DNA of 5,131 nucleotides from CAIXTV01 sp037144095 (GTDB taxonomy: Bacteria; Bacteroidota; Bacteroidia; Bacteroidales; CAIXTV01): the NCBI GenBank assembly GCA_037144095.1, contig JBAWXL010000304.1, positions 1 to 5,131 on the forward strand, read 5' to 3'. How positions within the stretch are numbered: the stretch's first letter is position 1; each line of letters opens with the position of its first letter. The notes beneath the pieces were generated by a model that did not search any database, was not told the origin of the DNA, and saw nothing but the letters and a program-made list of their open reading frames with translations. Position numbers and translations under genes: made by a program. Positions 1 through 5,131 of the stretch are shown here, piece after piece.

Positions 1-520
1 TGATGTCGGCAGCGGCATTGTGGGCTTCTTCAAAGTCTTCTTTGAATAATTTAAAGTGTAACTCAGACAGTTTGGGCCATTTAAAGCCATAATTGCCAGG
101 AATGGCACAAAAATTAGTAGAGCTTTGCATGGTACAAATTTTCTTTTTCTTTGCTGTTGGATCGGGAATTCGGTTTCTTATAAATTCAGCACCAACAATT
201 TTCTCATCAAAACTCATATTATGTGCAACCAGACATTTAGCTTCCTCTATTAAAGCAAGAAATTCATCTAATACAAGCTTCAAAGCTTTACCTTCACTCA
301 ATGCCCTTTCAGTGCTTATACCATGTATTCGTGAAGCATCCGCAGGAATCGTAAAGCCATCGGGACGAATAATATGGTTGCCACCAACCAGCAATTTGCC
401 TTTATCATCATAAAATAAAAAAGCCAACTGCACCAAACGAGGCCAGTTATTTACTTCACTTACAGGTGCTTTCCAGTTTTTAGGTAAACCTGTTGTTTCA
501 GTATCGAAAAATAAATACAT
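1..520 (-). CDS. DEDDh 3'-5' exonuclease, DnaQ/Pol III epsilon-like (3' end off window)
   Basis: I translated this frame from the ATG at 520-518; it stays open for 173 codons to the window edge, so the C-terminus is missing. All DEDDh motifs are visible. Exo I is DTETTGLP at residues 6-13 (D6, E8). Exo II is HNMSFDEKI at 100-108 (D105). Exo III is the H-x4-D pair H167 and D172. HGIS at 66-69 and the segment KKKKICTM at 124-131 also fit the family. Members use two metal ions to remove nucleotides from DNA or RNA 3' ends in the cytoplasm. With the motifs near the N-terminus and no fused polymerase or GIY-YIG domain seen so far, it is a stand-alone or N-terminal exonuclease; proofreading, repair and RNA turnover are all possible. 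It is separated from the upstream lipoprotein gene by 159 bases containing an inverted repeat, so it may be a separate unit. Family is firm; substrate unknown. Confidence 0.9.
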   Translation of the reverse strand, partial: MYLFFDTETTGLPKNWKAPVSEVNNWPRLVQLAFLFYDDKGKLLVGGNHIIRPDGFTIPADASRIHGISTERALSEGKALKLVLDEFLALIEEAKCLVAHNMSFDEKIVGAEFIRNRIPDPTAKKKKICTMQSSTNFCAIPGNYGFKWPKLSELHFKLFKEDFEEAHNAAADI

Positions 521-548
521 AAATAGAATTATTGGATAAATATGGTTT

Positions 549-556
549 CAAAATTA
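549..556 (-). promoter_or_regulatory. possible Bacteroidetes -7 promoter element for the exonuclease gene
   Basis: Read on the minus strand this is TAATTTTG, a full match to the Bacteroidetes primary-sigma -7 consensus TAnnTTTG, lying 28 bases before the exonuclease ATG. No clear TTTG-type -33 element is present at the usual distance upstream, where an A-tract and the CTCATAA repeats sit. In AT-rich DNA an 8-base match can occur by chance, so this is tentative. Confidence 0.3.
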
Positions 557-566
557 CGTTTTTTTT

Positions 567-676
567 AGTTATGAGTTATGAGTTAAATTTGAAATGTATT
601 ATGAGTTTGATATTATGATGTTTATAGTTGCTCTTTATTAAAATCTCTCATAACTCATAATTCCTAACTCATAACT
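567..676. repeat. gene-free inverted repeat built of CTCATAA heptamers
   Basis: The plus strand has TTATGAG at 569-575, 576-582 and 599-605, and the reverse complement CTCATAA at 647-653, 654-660 and 668-674. Segments 569-582 and 647-660 are a perfect 14-base inverted repeat, and AGTTATGAGTTA at 567-578 or 574-585 pairs with 665-676. The 64 bases between the two 14-base arms are AT-rich and hold no gene. The repeat begins 3 bases after the stop codon of the propeller lipoprotein and ends 46 bases before the exonuclease start. The RNA could fold into a long hairpin, but on the minus strand it is followed by an A-tract rather than a U-tract, so it is not a classical intrinsic terminator. It may be a miniature mobile element or a folding signal; I cannot decide which. 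Confidence 0.7.
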
Positions 677-679
677 TCT

Positions 680-1801
680 TCAAGGTCTGAAACAAACAAA
701 TCCGGGTATTCTTCCGGCTTTCCAAGAATGAAGTGCATTTCCGGCGGCATCATATTGCAGCACCCAACCATCCTGCATATAATCAACAGCATCGGTTACA
801 AAAATATCGTTGCTCAGCGGATGTATGCCCATGCGATAGAATATTCGTCCGTTTTGCGCTATGGTGGCTTGTGTGGGCAATGCGCTGGCAGTGGTTGACA
901 TTTTGTATACCCCCGAATTAAGATAAAATAATTCTGTACCTTCTTTGTTGATGCTGAGTTCAGTGGGAAAATCCGTTGCATTGAAGCTGAATTGTGTTTC
1001 TATCTGCAAGCTTGTGGGATTGATGCACATGAGTGAAGCAATTTGTTCGTGGTTGCTGCCTCCGCTGCAAAGCACCCAAAGGCGGTTTTGGGCATCTTTC
1101 ACAATGCTGTTAGGCTCTTTTATGGTTGGAATGCTGTCGATGATGGCATCTGAGGCGGTATCCATTACCAATACATTGGCTTTGTCCATATTGCAAACAA
1201 AAACTTTTCCGTTGAGCAGCAGCATACGTTCCGTCCAACCCGATGCAGCAACGGTTTTTTGAATACTGTTGTTTTGAAGATTAACTACATAAACAGCGTT
1301 TTGATATAAATCACTTACATAGGCTTTGCTGTTGTTTACCACCAACATATATCTTGGAGAATTGAAGCCGGTGATTTTGGTTATGGTTTTAAAATCTACT
1401 AAATTCACTACCACAATGGTTTGAGAATTGTTTACTACCAAATAGGCTTTATTTCCATTGATTGTCATAGATTGCCCCACATCGCCAAGTGTTTCCTGGT
1501 TGACAGCCTGGTAAAGATTGTTTTCTATGCTGAAATCATTTAAATGTATAAACGAAACAGCCGCATTCCCCCACTGAAAATTACCCTCATTCATAACAAA
1601 CACTCCATTAGTATAATTGCCACTCGGGTCGGGAGTTGGCGAATTGTCTATAGGACCGGGGTCTTTGTGGCAAGAAACTAAAGCAAATATTAAACTCAGA
1701 AAAAGTAGGAGTTTGTTTTTCTTTTTAAGGGAGCACAAAGTTGCACAAAGTTGTTGCACAAAGTTGCTCAAAGGATTATAGAATAAGTCTTTTGATTCCA
1801 T
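680..1801 (-). CDS. surface beta-propeller lipoprotein, YncE/DUF5074-like (BtuG-like)
   Basis: From the ATG at 1801 this gives 373 residues. KKKNK at 26-30 starts a hydrophobic signal segment ending in lipobox LVSC (Cys44); a low-complexity linker rich in Pro, Asp and Ser follows. GVFVMNEGNF at 66-75 and LGDVGQSM at 105-112 open the propeller. Repeated blades of the type KAYLVVNNSQTIVVVNL (118-134), KAYVSDLYQNAVYVVNL (159-175) and KVFVCNMDKANVLVMD (199-214) follow, and GRIPGF at 363-368 closes the chain. This is the DUF5074/YncE-type fold. In Bacteroidetes such lipoproteins, including BtuG, bind cobalamin at the cell surface beside a TonB-dependent receptor, as here. The start is uncertain: the 24 residues before KKKNK are encoded by the GxxExxY element, partly by its inverted repeat. 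GTG at 1759 and TTG at 1738 are in-frame alternatives; the frame is also open further upstream to 1921 inside the GxxExxY gene. Fold is sure; ligand is inferred. Confidence 0.87.
   Translation of the reverse strand: MESKDLFYNPLSNFVQQLCATLCSLKKKNKLLLFLSLIFALVSCHKDPGPIDNSPTPDPSGNYTNGVFVMNEGNFQWGNAAVSFIHLNDFSIENNLYQAVNQETLGDVGQSMTINGNKAYLVVNNSQTIVVVNLVDFKTITKITGFNSPRYMLVVNNSKAYVSDLYQNAVYVVNLQNNSIQKTVAASGWTERMLLLNGKVFVCNMDKANVLVMDTASDAIIDSIPTIKEPNSIVKDAQNRLWVLCSGGSNHEQIASLMCINPTSLQIETQFSFNATDFPTELSINKEGTELFYLNSGVYKMSTTASALPTQATIAQNGRIFYRMGIHPLSNDIFVTDAVDYMQDGWVLQYDAAGNALHSWKAGRIPGFVCFRP
1721..1774. repeat. left inverted repeat arm of the GxxExxY element
   Basis: On the plus strand CACAAAG starts at 1734, 1744 and 1757, and a one-mismatch copy CTCAAAG at 1767, giving start spacings of 10, 13 and 10 bases. 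Aligned by hand without gaps to the reverse complement of the right arm, 43 of 54 positions match. The longest perfect stretch is cacaaagttgcacaaagtt at 1734-1752. On the minus strand the arm is translated without a stop as the N-terminal extension of the lipoprotein (VQQLCATLCSL). Confidence 0.88.
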
Positions 1802-2147
1802 CTTTAAGGGAAGATTTATAAAAATTAAGAATAAGTCCGAGTTTGCAATTCGAAAATCGCATATAAGTGAGGGTTTGTGCAATATGTTCAATGTTGATGT
1901 CTTCAACCACTTTAAGCTCAATCACCACCTTTCTTTCGACTAAAATATCAATTCGATAACCACATTCAAGATTGACATTTTCATAAATAATGGGCATGCC
2001 AATTTCTTGTTCAACAAATAACCCTCGATTTTGAAGTTCATAAAATAAACATACGCGATACACCTTTTCCAATAATCCTGAACCTAAAGCAGTATGTATC
2101 TTAAAAGCACAATCTAAAATAATTTTACTAATTGTATTTTCATCCAT
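1776..2147 (-). CDS. GxxExxY protein, PD-(D/E)XK nuclease superfamily
   Basis: With the ATG at 2147 this is a complete 123-residue protein, the usual small size for the family. The name-giving motif is GLLEKVY at 24-30, preceded by AFKIHTALGSG. A PD-(D/E)XK-like core follows: D67 in YRIDILVE and E77-x-K79 in VIELKVVE. HIAQTLTYMR at 88-97 (Q91, Y95) and the typical ending DGIKRLIL complete it. No active-site position looks lost, so a metal-dependent nuclease is plausible, but to my knowledge the family's function is not established. An in-frame TTG at 2180 would add 11 residues encoded by the right inverted repeat; I prefer the ATG because family similarity begins there. The stop (1778-1776) lies 26 bases inside the lipoprotein frame that starts at 1801. 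The gene is the only cargo of the surrounding inverted-repeat element. Confidence 0.92.
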   Translation of the reverse strand: MDENTISKIILDCAFKIHTALGSGLLEKVYRVCLFYELQNRGLFVEQEIGMPIIYENVNLECGYRIDILVERKVVIELKVVEDINIEHIAQTLTYMRFSNCKLGLILNFYKSSLKDGIKRLIL

Positions 2148-2214
2148 AATATTTGAAACTTTGTGGAACTTTGTGCTCAAACTTTGTGCAACTTTGTGTT
2201 CCTGATAAAAGCAT
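2140..2214 (-). other. 24-codon leader frame, probable severed start of the lipoprotein gene
   Basis: An ATG at 2214-2212 lies 18 bases after the receptor stop, where the next operon gene would be expected to begin. It reads MLLSGTQSCTKF and on through the right inverted repeat to a TGA at 2142-2140. That TGA overlaps the start region of the GxxExxY gene: the string ATGGATGA holds its ATG at 2147-2145 and this TGA. I read it as the original start codon of the propeller lipoprotein gene, cut off by the element and now feeding ribosomes to the GxxExxY start. A chance ATG cannot be excluded. It is too short to be a gene on its own. Confidence 0.5.
2158..2211. repeat. right inverted repeat arm of the GxxExxY element
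   Basis: Four CTTTGTG copies start at 2159, 2169, 2182 and 2192 on the plus strand. Counted from the outer end inward the spacings are 10, 13 and 10, the same as in the left arm and in mirror orientation. The perfect match to the left arm is aactttgtgcaactttgtg at 2180-2198. The arm lies immediately upstream of the GxxExxY start and ends 21 bases from the receptor stop. Confidence 0.88.
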
Positions 2215-2232
2215 TGTAAAGATAATCAAAAC

Positions 2233-4182
2233 TTATTTATTAAACCCAATTCTTAAACCCACTTCATAAAACCTTTCGGGCATAGGGCGGTATGCGACCG
2301 ATTCGTAAGCTTCGTCAAACAAATTCTGAACATCAAACCACAGTTGTAAAGAAAAAGCTTTATAGTTGAATTTTTTGCTCAATTGAACACTTCCTACACT
2401 ATAATCAGGTAAGTAAACCAAATTGTCGGAACTGATATATCTCCGACCAACATATTGCTGTCGGTATGTACACACAAAACCCGAATATTCAACAGTAAAA
2501 GCCCCGTTTGCAGCATGCAGAGGAGTATATATCATCTGTTTCCCAACTGAATTATCATTTTGTAGATTTGACTTTTCGTTAACTGATTTGCAATACGAAT
2601 AATTTGCTGAAACCAAAAATTTCCACTTATGCCATAAAACTGAAGCCGTTGATAAGAGGTCGATGCCTTCAGATTTCACTTTCTTGAGATTTTGAGATTC
2701 GAAATAGGAAGCATTCAAGGGTGCCCAAATTATCATATCGTCAATATTTGAAATATAAGCAGCTCCCGAAGCAGTGAGATGAAAAAGTTTTTTTGAAGGA
2801 GAAGTTTCAAAATATAAATTAAGTTCTGCGGTATAATTCCTCTCCGATTTCAAATTTGGATTACCGCCCGGAACCCAATACAAATCGTTCATTGTCGGAA
2901 AACGATTATTGGTCGAAACATTGGGTTTTACATAAAATTCTATCGAATTGAATGGTTTATAATGTAAAGCCAATACCACTGCCAAAGGTGAAAACTGATC
3001 ATCCAGATAATTCTCCCTTGCCTGAATATCAAACGACAACTTTTCTGCAGCATGCATATTCAAGTCAGCAAAAACTGTAGCAATATGCCTGTATTTGTAT
3101 TCCGAAAAATTCCCTGAAGCCACTTTGTCATATTCATAATTCGCTCCGGCTGAAAGATACATCCATTTCAACAACCTAAGCTGTTTAAATGAAAATTTTT
3201 CGGTTAAAGTATTGATAAAGTGAGAAACGAACAAACTACTTAAACTGTCTTTATAATGAATGAAGGTGTATGAATAATTCAAATCGTTATTCAACTGAAA
3301 GCCTTTTTTCGATTGCAAATCCCAATGAGTGCAAACAAAAAAACTTTCATCCGTCTGAGAAGAAAAGTTGGATAAATTTTGAATGTTCATAATGGGCGGA
3401 ATCTCTCTTTCGTTGTGGCTATACCAGAGTTTTAATGAGAATTGTTGTTGTTTTTTAAAACGCCAATAAAGTTCTTGTATAAAAGCTTGCTGATGGAAAC
3501 TGTTATGTTGTGAATTTTCAATCGGATTGCCTTGTTTTAAAATATTGTTGTATGAAAAGAGGTTCTCATTTGAAGTATTGCTCAAGCGACTCACCGACTG
3601 AAAAGAATCATTCCCTATTTTAACCACAGCCATACTTGTCCAATTGTTCAGACTGGAATAAAACTGACTTAAAGATACATTCATGCGATTATCCCAATTG
3701 GCATCGCTACTCAATTGAATAAGCCCTCCGAAAGCGCCAGTATTTTCCGACATACTTGCTGATCCAAACTTAACATCCAGCTTGTCAAATGCTGTTGCGG
3801 GGATGATAGCGAAGTCGATTTGCCCGTTTACTGCCGAATTTAATTTCATACCATTCCATTCAACAAGGGTATGATTGGCAGAAGTCCCTCTAAAGGAAGG
3901 CGTGGAAAGGCTTCCCATGCCATACGATTTGATAAATACTGAAGTATTGCGCGACATTAACTCCGACAAATTTGCATGAATGGAATTTGCCATCACCACT
4001 GAATCAAGTTGCACCTGCAAAAAAGGTTCATTCCCTTTACGGGAAGTGTATACGTCCACTCCCTTTAAATGAATGGTATCTGATAGTTTTTGCGAGAATA
4101 CATTGAGACTAAAAAAACATAAAACAGCCACTATAATACTTTTGAAATTAAAGGTGAAATTCAAGCTCATTCGATATTTCAT
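2233..4182 (-). CDS. TonB-dependent outer-membrane receptor, BtuB-like (probable cobalamin)
   Basis: The protein has 649 residues. A signal peptide (about 1-30, FKSIIVAVLCFFSLNVFS) is followed by a TonB-box-like stretch, DTIHLKGVDVYT at 35-46. The plug domain carries LSELMSRNTSVFIKSYG (72-88), FRGTSANHTLVEWNG (97-111) and SENTGAFGGLIQL (145-157). The barrel includes NRFPTMNDLYWVPGGNPNL (426-444), QMIYTPLHAANG (549-560) and the closing VQNLFDEAYESVAYRPMPER. It lacks the N-terminal carboxypeptidase-like domain of SusC receptors and is close in size to BtuB. Such receptors import scarce ligands across the outer membrane using TonB-ExbBD energy. The adjacent propeller lipoprotein points to vitamin B12, but another corrinoid or a metal complex is possible. 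The ATG follows directly on the TAG of the upstream gene, implying coupled translation; an in-frame ATG four codons later is an alternative start. Family is firm; ligand is inferred. Confidence 0.93.
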   Translation of the reverse strand: MKYRMSLNFTFNFKSIIVAVLCFFSLNVFSQKLSDTIHLKGVDVYTSRKGNEPFLQVQLDSVVMANSIHANLSELMSRNTSVFIKSYGMGSLSTPSFRGTSANHTLVEWNGMKLNSAVNGQIDFAIIPATAFDKLDVKFGSASMSENTGAFGGLIQLSSDANWDNRMNVSLSQFYSSLNNWTSMAVVKIGNDSFQSVSRLSNTSNENLFSYNNILKQGNPIENSQHNSFHQQAFIQELYWRFKKQQQFSLKLWYSHNEREIPPIMNIQNLSNFSSQTDESFFVCTHWDLQSKKGFQLNNDLNYSYTFIHYKDSLSSLFVSHFINTLTEKFSFKQLRLLKWMYLSAGANYEYDKVASGNFSEYKYRHIATVFADLNMHAAEKLSFDIQARENYLDDQFSPLAVVLALHYKPFNSIEFYVKPNVSTNNRFPTMNDLYWVPGGNPNLKSERNYTAELNLYFETSPSKKLFHLTASGAAYISNIDDMIIWAPLNASYFESQNLKKVKSEGIDLLSTASVLWHKWKFLVSANYSYCKSVNEKSNLQNDNSVGKQMIYTPLHAANGAFTVEYSGFVCTYRQQYVGRRYISSDNLVYLPDYSVGSVQLSKKFNYKAFSLQLWFDVQNLFDEAYESVAYRPMPERFYEVGLRIGFNK

Positions 4183-4578
4183 CTAATTAACTATCAATTT
4201 AAATAATTGCTTTTTGTAACTGCTTTGAATTGATAAAAAATAAATCCCCTTAACATCAAAAACAAAAGGAATTGAAAATGTGCCTGCTTTATTACCAATA
4301 CATAAGCCTTCATTAATTGTTTCTCCCAGTATATTTACAACTGAAAAATGCAAAGCCTCAGAACTAGAACTATATGTTTTAAGTGATACATGTTGCCCAA
4401 CAGAAACTGGATTTGGAAACAGAACAGAAGCTTGAACAGGGTAATTTTGCATGCCTGCATTTTCAATAAATATTTCGGCAAAAGCATAGCCATCACCCTT
4501 TCCACCATGATAAGCAGACTGAGAATATCCGCTACAGAATATTAAAGTTAAAAAAGAAACGATAATGTACTTTTTCAT
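4183..4578 (-). CDS. short exported protein with T9SS type A sorting domain
   Basis: I start at the ATG of MKKYIIV (4578; 131 residues) because Lys-Lys heads a typical signal peptide ending near GYSQ (residue 20); the ATG at 4584 adds only two residues. The mature N-terminus has the glycine-rich stretch AYHGGKGDGYAFAE (22-35). After about 15 more residues a T9SS C-terminal sorting domain begins: VLFPNPVS at 52-59, then a beta-sandwich pattern with FSVVNILGE (78-86), DVKGIYFLSI (108-117) and final KQLFKLIVN. Such domains send proteins through the type IX system to the cell surface, where they are cut off. Here almost no cargo remains: about 30 residues between signal peptide and sorting domain. 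It starts 4-10 bases after the SUMF1-like gene and touches the receptor gene, so it belongs to the operon. Role unknown; it might mark or scaffold the surface complex. Confidence 0.87.
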   Translation of the reverse strand: MKKYIIVSFLTLIFCSGYSQSAYHGGKGDGYAFAEIFIENAGMQNYPVQASVLFPNPVSVGQHVSLKTYSSSSEALHFSVVNILGETINEGLCIGNKAGTFSIPFVFDVKGIYFLSIQSSYKKQLFKLIVN

Positions 4579-4588
4579 AATCATGGTT

Positions 4589-5131
4589 TTATCTTACTCC
4601 TCTTCCCCCGGAAGTATCGAGGCGGGTTGAGGGTTTCATGCCCGCATAAAAACGATCGGAAATTGCCAAGTCTCTAAATGATCCATTAATTCCACTCTTC
4701 CAACCACCTCCACGATAGCCTGCGCCGGTTCCATCTACTAAGGGCCAACTTAAGGCATTTGCTTCACCGGAAAGACTGATTTCCCCATCCCCATTTACTC
4801 TGGTAAACTGAAGGCCCTCGGTACTAACATTGACACACATTTCCCAAAGGTTACCGCTCATTTCGAGTACTCCGTAATAAGCAGCACCGATGGTTAAACG
4901 ATTGGTCGAATCGTTTCCTGCAAAACCATTTCGCAGAACACCTAAATCGCTTGTTGAATAATTTCCATGATTTGCAATTCCTGTACCTGCCAAAATAGTA
5001 TCAACAACTCCTTCCCATGAAGTTCCATCGAAAACAACTTGATTTGCATCCGTAATAAAAGGATTTCCCCAGGCAAATTCTCTATTTACCGGCATCATTG
5101 GCCCCCTGCAAACTTTTTCGAATTCAAATTC
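4589..5131 (-). CDS. SUMF1/FGE-like domain protein, C-terminal part (5' end off window)
   Basis: The frame is open to the window edge, giving 180 visible residues. The methionines at 5098 and 5095 are internal, because family sequence continues before them: FEKVCRGPMMPVNREFAWG at residues 4-22, a typical SUMF1 stretch. Further family marks are GVLEMSGNLWEMCVN (87-101), YRGGGWKSG (139-147), SDRFYAG (158-164) and the terminal GGRGVR (175-180). Formylglycine-generating enzymes need a C-terminal cysteine pair for oxygen activation. The visible part has cysteines only at 8 or 9 and about 98, not in the expected late segment, so formylglycine synthesis is unlikely. A binding or structural role, as in other non-catalytic SUMF1 domains of Bacteroidetes, fits better. 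The missing N-terminus probably holds a signal peptide and possibly other domains. The short T9SS protein follows within 4-10 bases. Confidence 0.87.
   Translation of the reverse strand, partial: EFEFEKVCRGPMMPVNREFAWGNPFITDANQVVFDGTSWEGVVDTILAGTGIANHGNYSTSDLGVLRNGFAGNDSTNRLTIGAAYYGVLEMSGNLWEMCVNVSTEGLQFTRVNGDGEISLSGEANALSWPLVDGTGAGYRGGGWKSGINGSFRDLAISDRFYAGMKPSTRLDTSGGRGVR

Larger units (their letters stand above)
1721..2211. mobile_element. GxxExxY inverted-repeat element inserted at the lipoprotein gene start
   Basis: About 490 bases bounded by long inverted repeats (1721-1774 and 2158-2211) enclose a single gene, the GxxExxY protein. The core ends are GGAGCACAAAG at 1730-1740 and the reverse complement of GGAACACAAAG at 2192-2202. 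AAG occurs on the plus strand at 1727-1729 and 2209-2211 and could be a 3-base target duplication, although a triplet can match by chance. Removing 1730-2211 (482 bases), or only the core 1730-2202 (473 bases), joins an ATG at 2214-2212 in frame to the lysine-rich signal peptide of the downstream lipoprotein. This supports insertion just behind that gene's original start codon. No transposase is present, so if mobile it would need help in trans or use the GxxExxY protein itself. Repeats and layout are seen directly; mobility is inferred. Confidence 0.65.

Noticed and set aside
93..413. Open frame on the plus strand, 106 codons
   Set aside because: It lies opposite the exonuclease gene, whose catalytic motifs are all conserved on the minus strand; the plus-strand product resembles no family.
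567..676. Intrinsic terminator for the lipoprotein gene
   Set aside because: The stems are AT-rich with a 64-base loop, and the minus-strand transcript continues into an A-tract, not a U-tract.
733..1262. Two plus-strand open frames (733-921 and 945-1262)
   Set aside because: Both lie opposite the propeller lipoprotein and give no recognisable protein.
1802..1921. Upstream extension of the lipoprotein frame to a TTG at 1921
   Set aside because: It would overlap most of the conserved C-terminal half of the GxxExxY gene and put 83 residues before the lipobox cysteine; the extension exists only because the frame happens to be open.
1721..2211. CRISPR array or toxin-antitoxin locus
   Set aside because: The repeats are short, inverted and confined to both ends with a gene between them, not direct repeats with unique spacers; only one small gene is present and no antitoxin partner can be seen.
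4589..5098. Complete 169-residue gene starting at ATG 5098
   Set aside because: The frame continues upstream with family sequence (EKVCRGP), so the methionine is internal and the gene is cut by the window edge.

Overview
The window looks like chromosomal DNA of a Bacteroidota bacterium. It is AT-rich and every gene I can support lies on the minus strand. It carries a type IX secretion (T9SS) sorting-domain protein, a TonB-dependent receptor, a surface beta-propeller lipoprotein and a GxxExxY protein, and start codons lack strong Shine-Dalgarno sequences.

Layout in transcription order (high to low coordinates): (1) 5131-4589, the C-terminal part of a secreted SUMF1/FGE-like protein that enters from outside the window; (2) 4578-4183, a very short exported protein that is mostly a T9SS sorting domain; (3) 4182-2233, a compact 649-residue TonB-dependent outer-membrane receptor; (4) 2211-1721, a small element with multi-copy inverted repeats enclosing one gene, a 123-residue GxxExxY protein of the PD-(D/E)XK nuclease superfamily; (5) 1801-680, a YncE/DUF5074-like beta-propeller lipoprotein; (6) 676-567, an inverted-repeat intergenic region without a gene; (7) 520-1, a DEDDh (DnaQ-like) 3'-5' exonuclease whose C-terminus runs off the window. 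The gaps are 4-10 bases or zero through items 1-3, so these look like one operon continuing into the lipoprotein gene.

Receptor plus propeller lipoprotein resembles the cobalamin BtuB/BtuG pair of Bacteroidetes: the lipoprotein captures substrate at the cell surface and the receptor imports it with TonB energy. Specificity is inferred; no riboswitch is visible because the operon start is outside the window.

The most interesting part is the GxxExxY element. Each end carries four copies of a CTTTGTG heptamer (one copy has a mismatch), with the same 10-13-10 base spacing, in mirror orientation. It sits exactly at the 5' end of the lipoprotein gene. Removing it would join an ATG at 2214, placed 18 bases after the receptor stop, in frame to the lysine-rich start of the lipoprotein signal peptide. 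The element therefore seems to have entered just after the start codon. It uses that codon for a 24-codon leader ending over the GxxExxY start, and supplies the lipoprotein gene with a new in-frame start. A second inverted repeat with a different heptamer (CTCATAA) lies right behind the lipoprotein stop and may be an empty relative.
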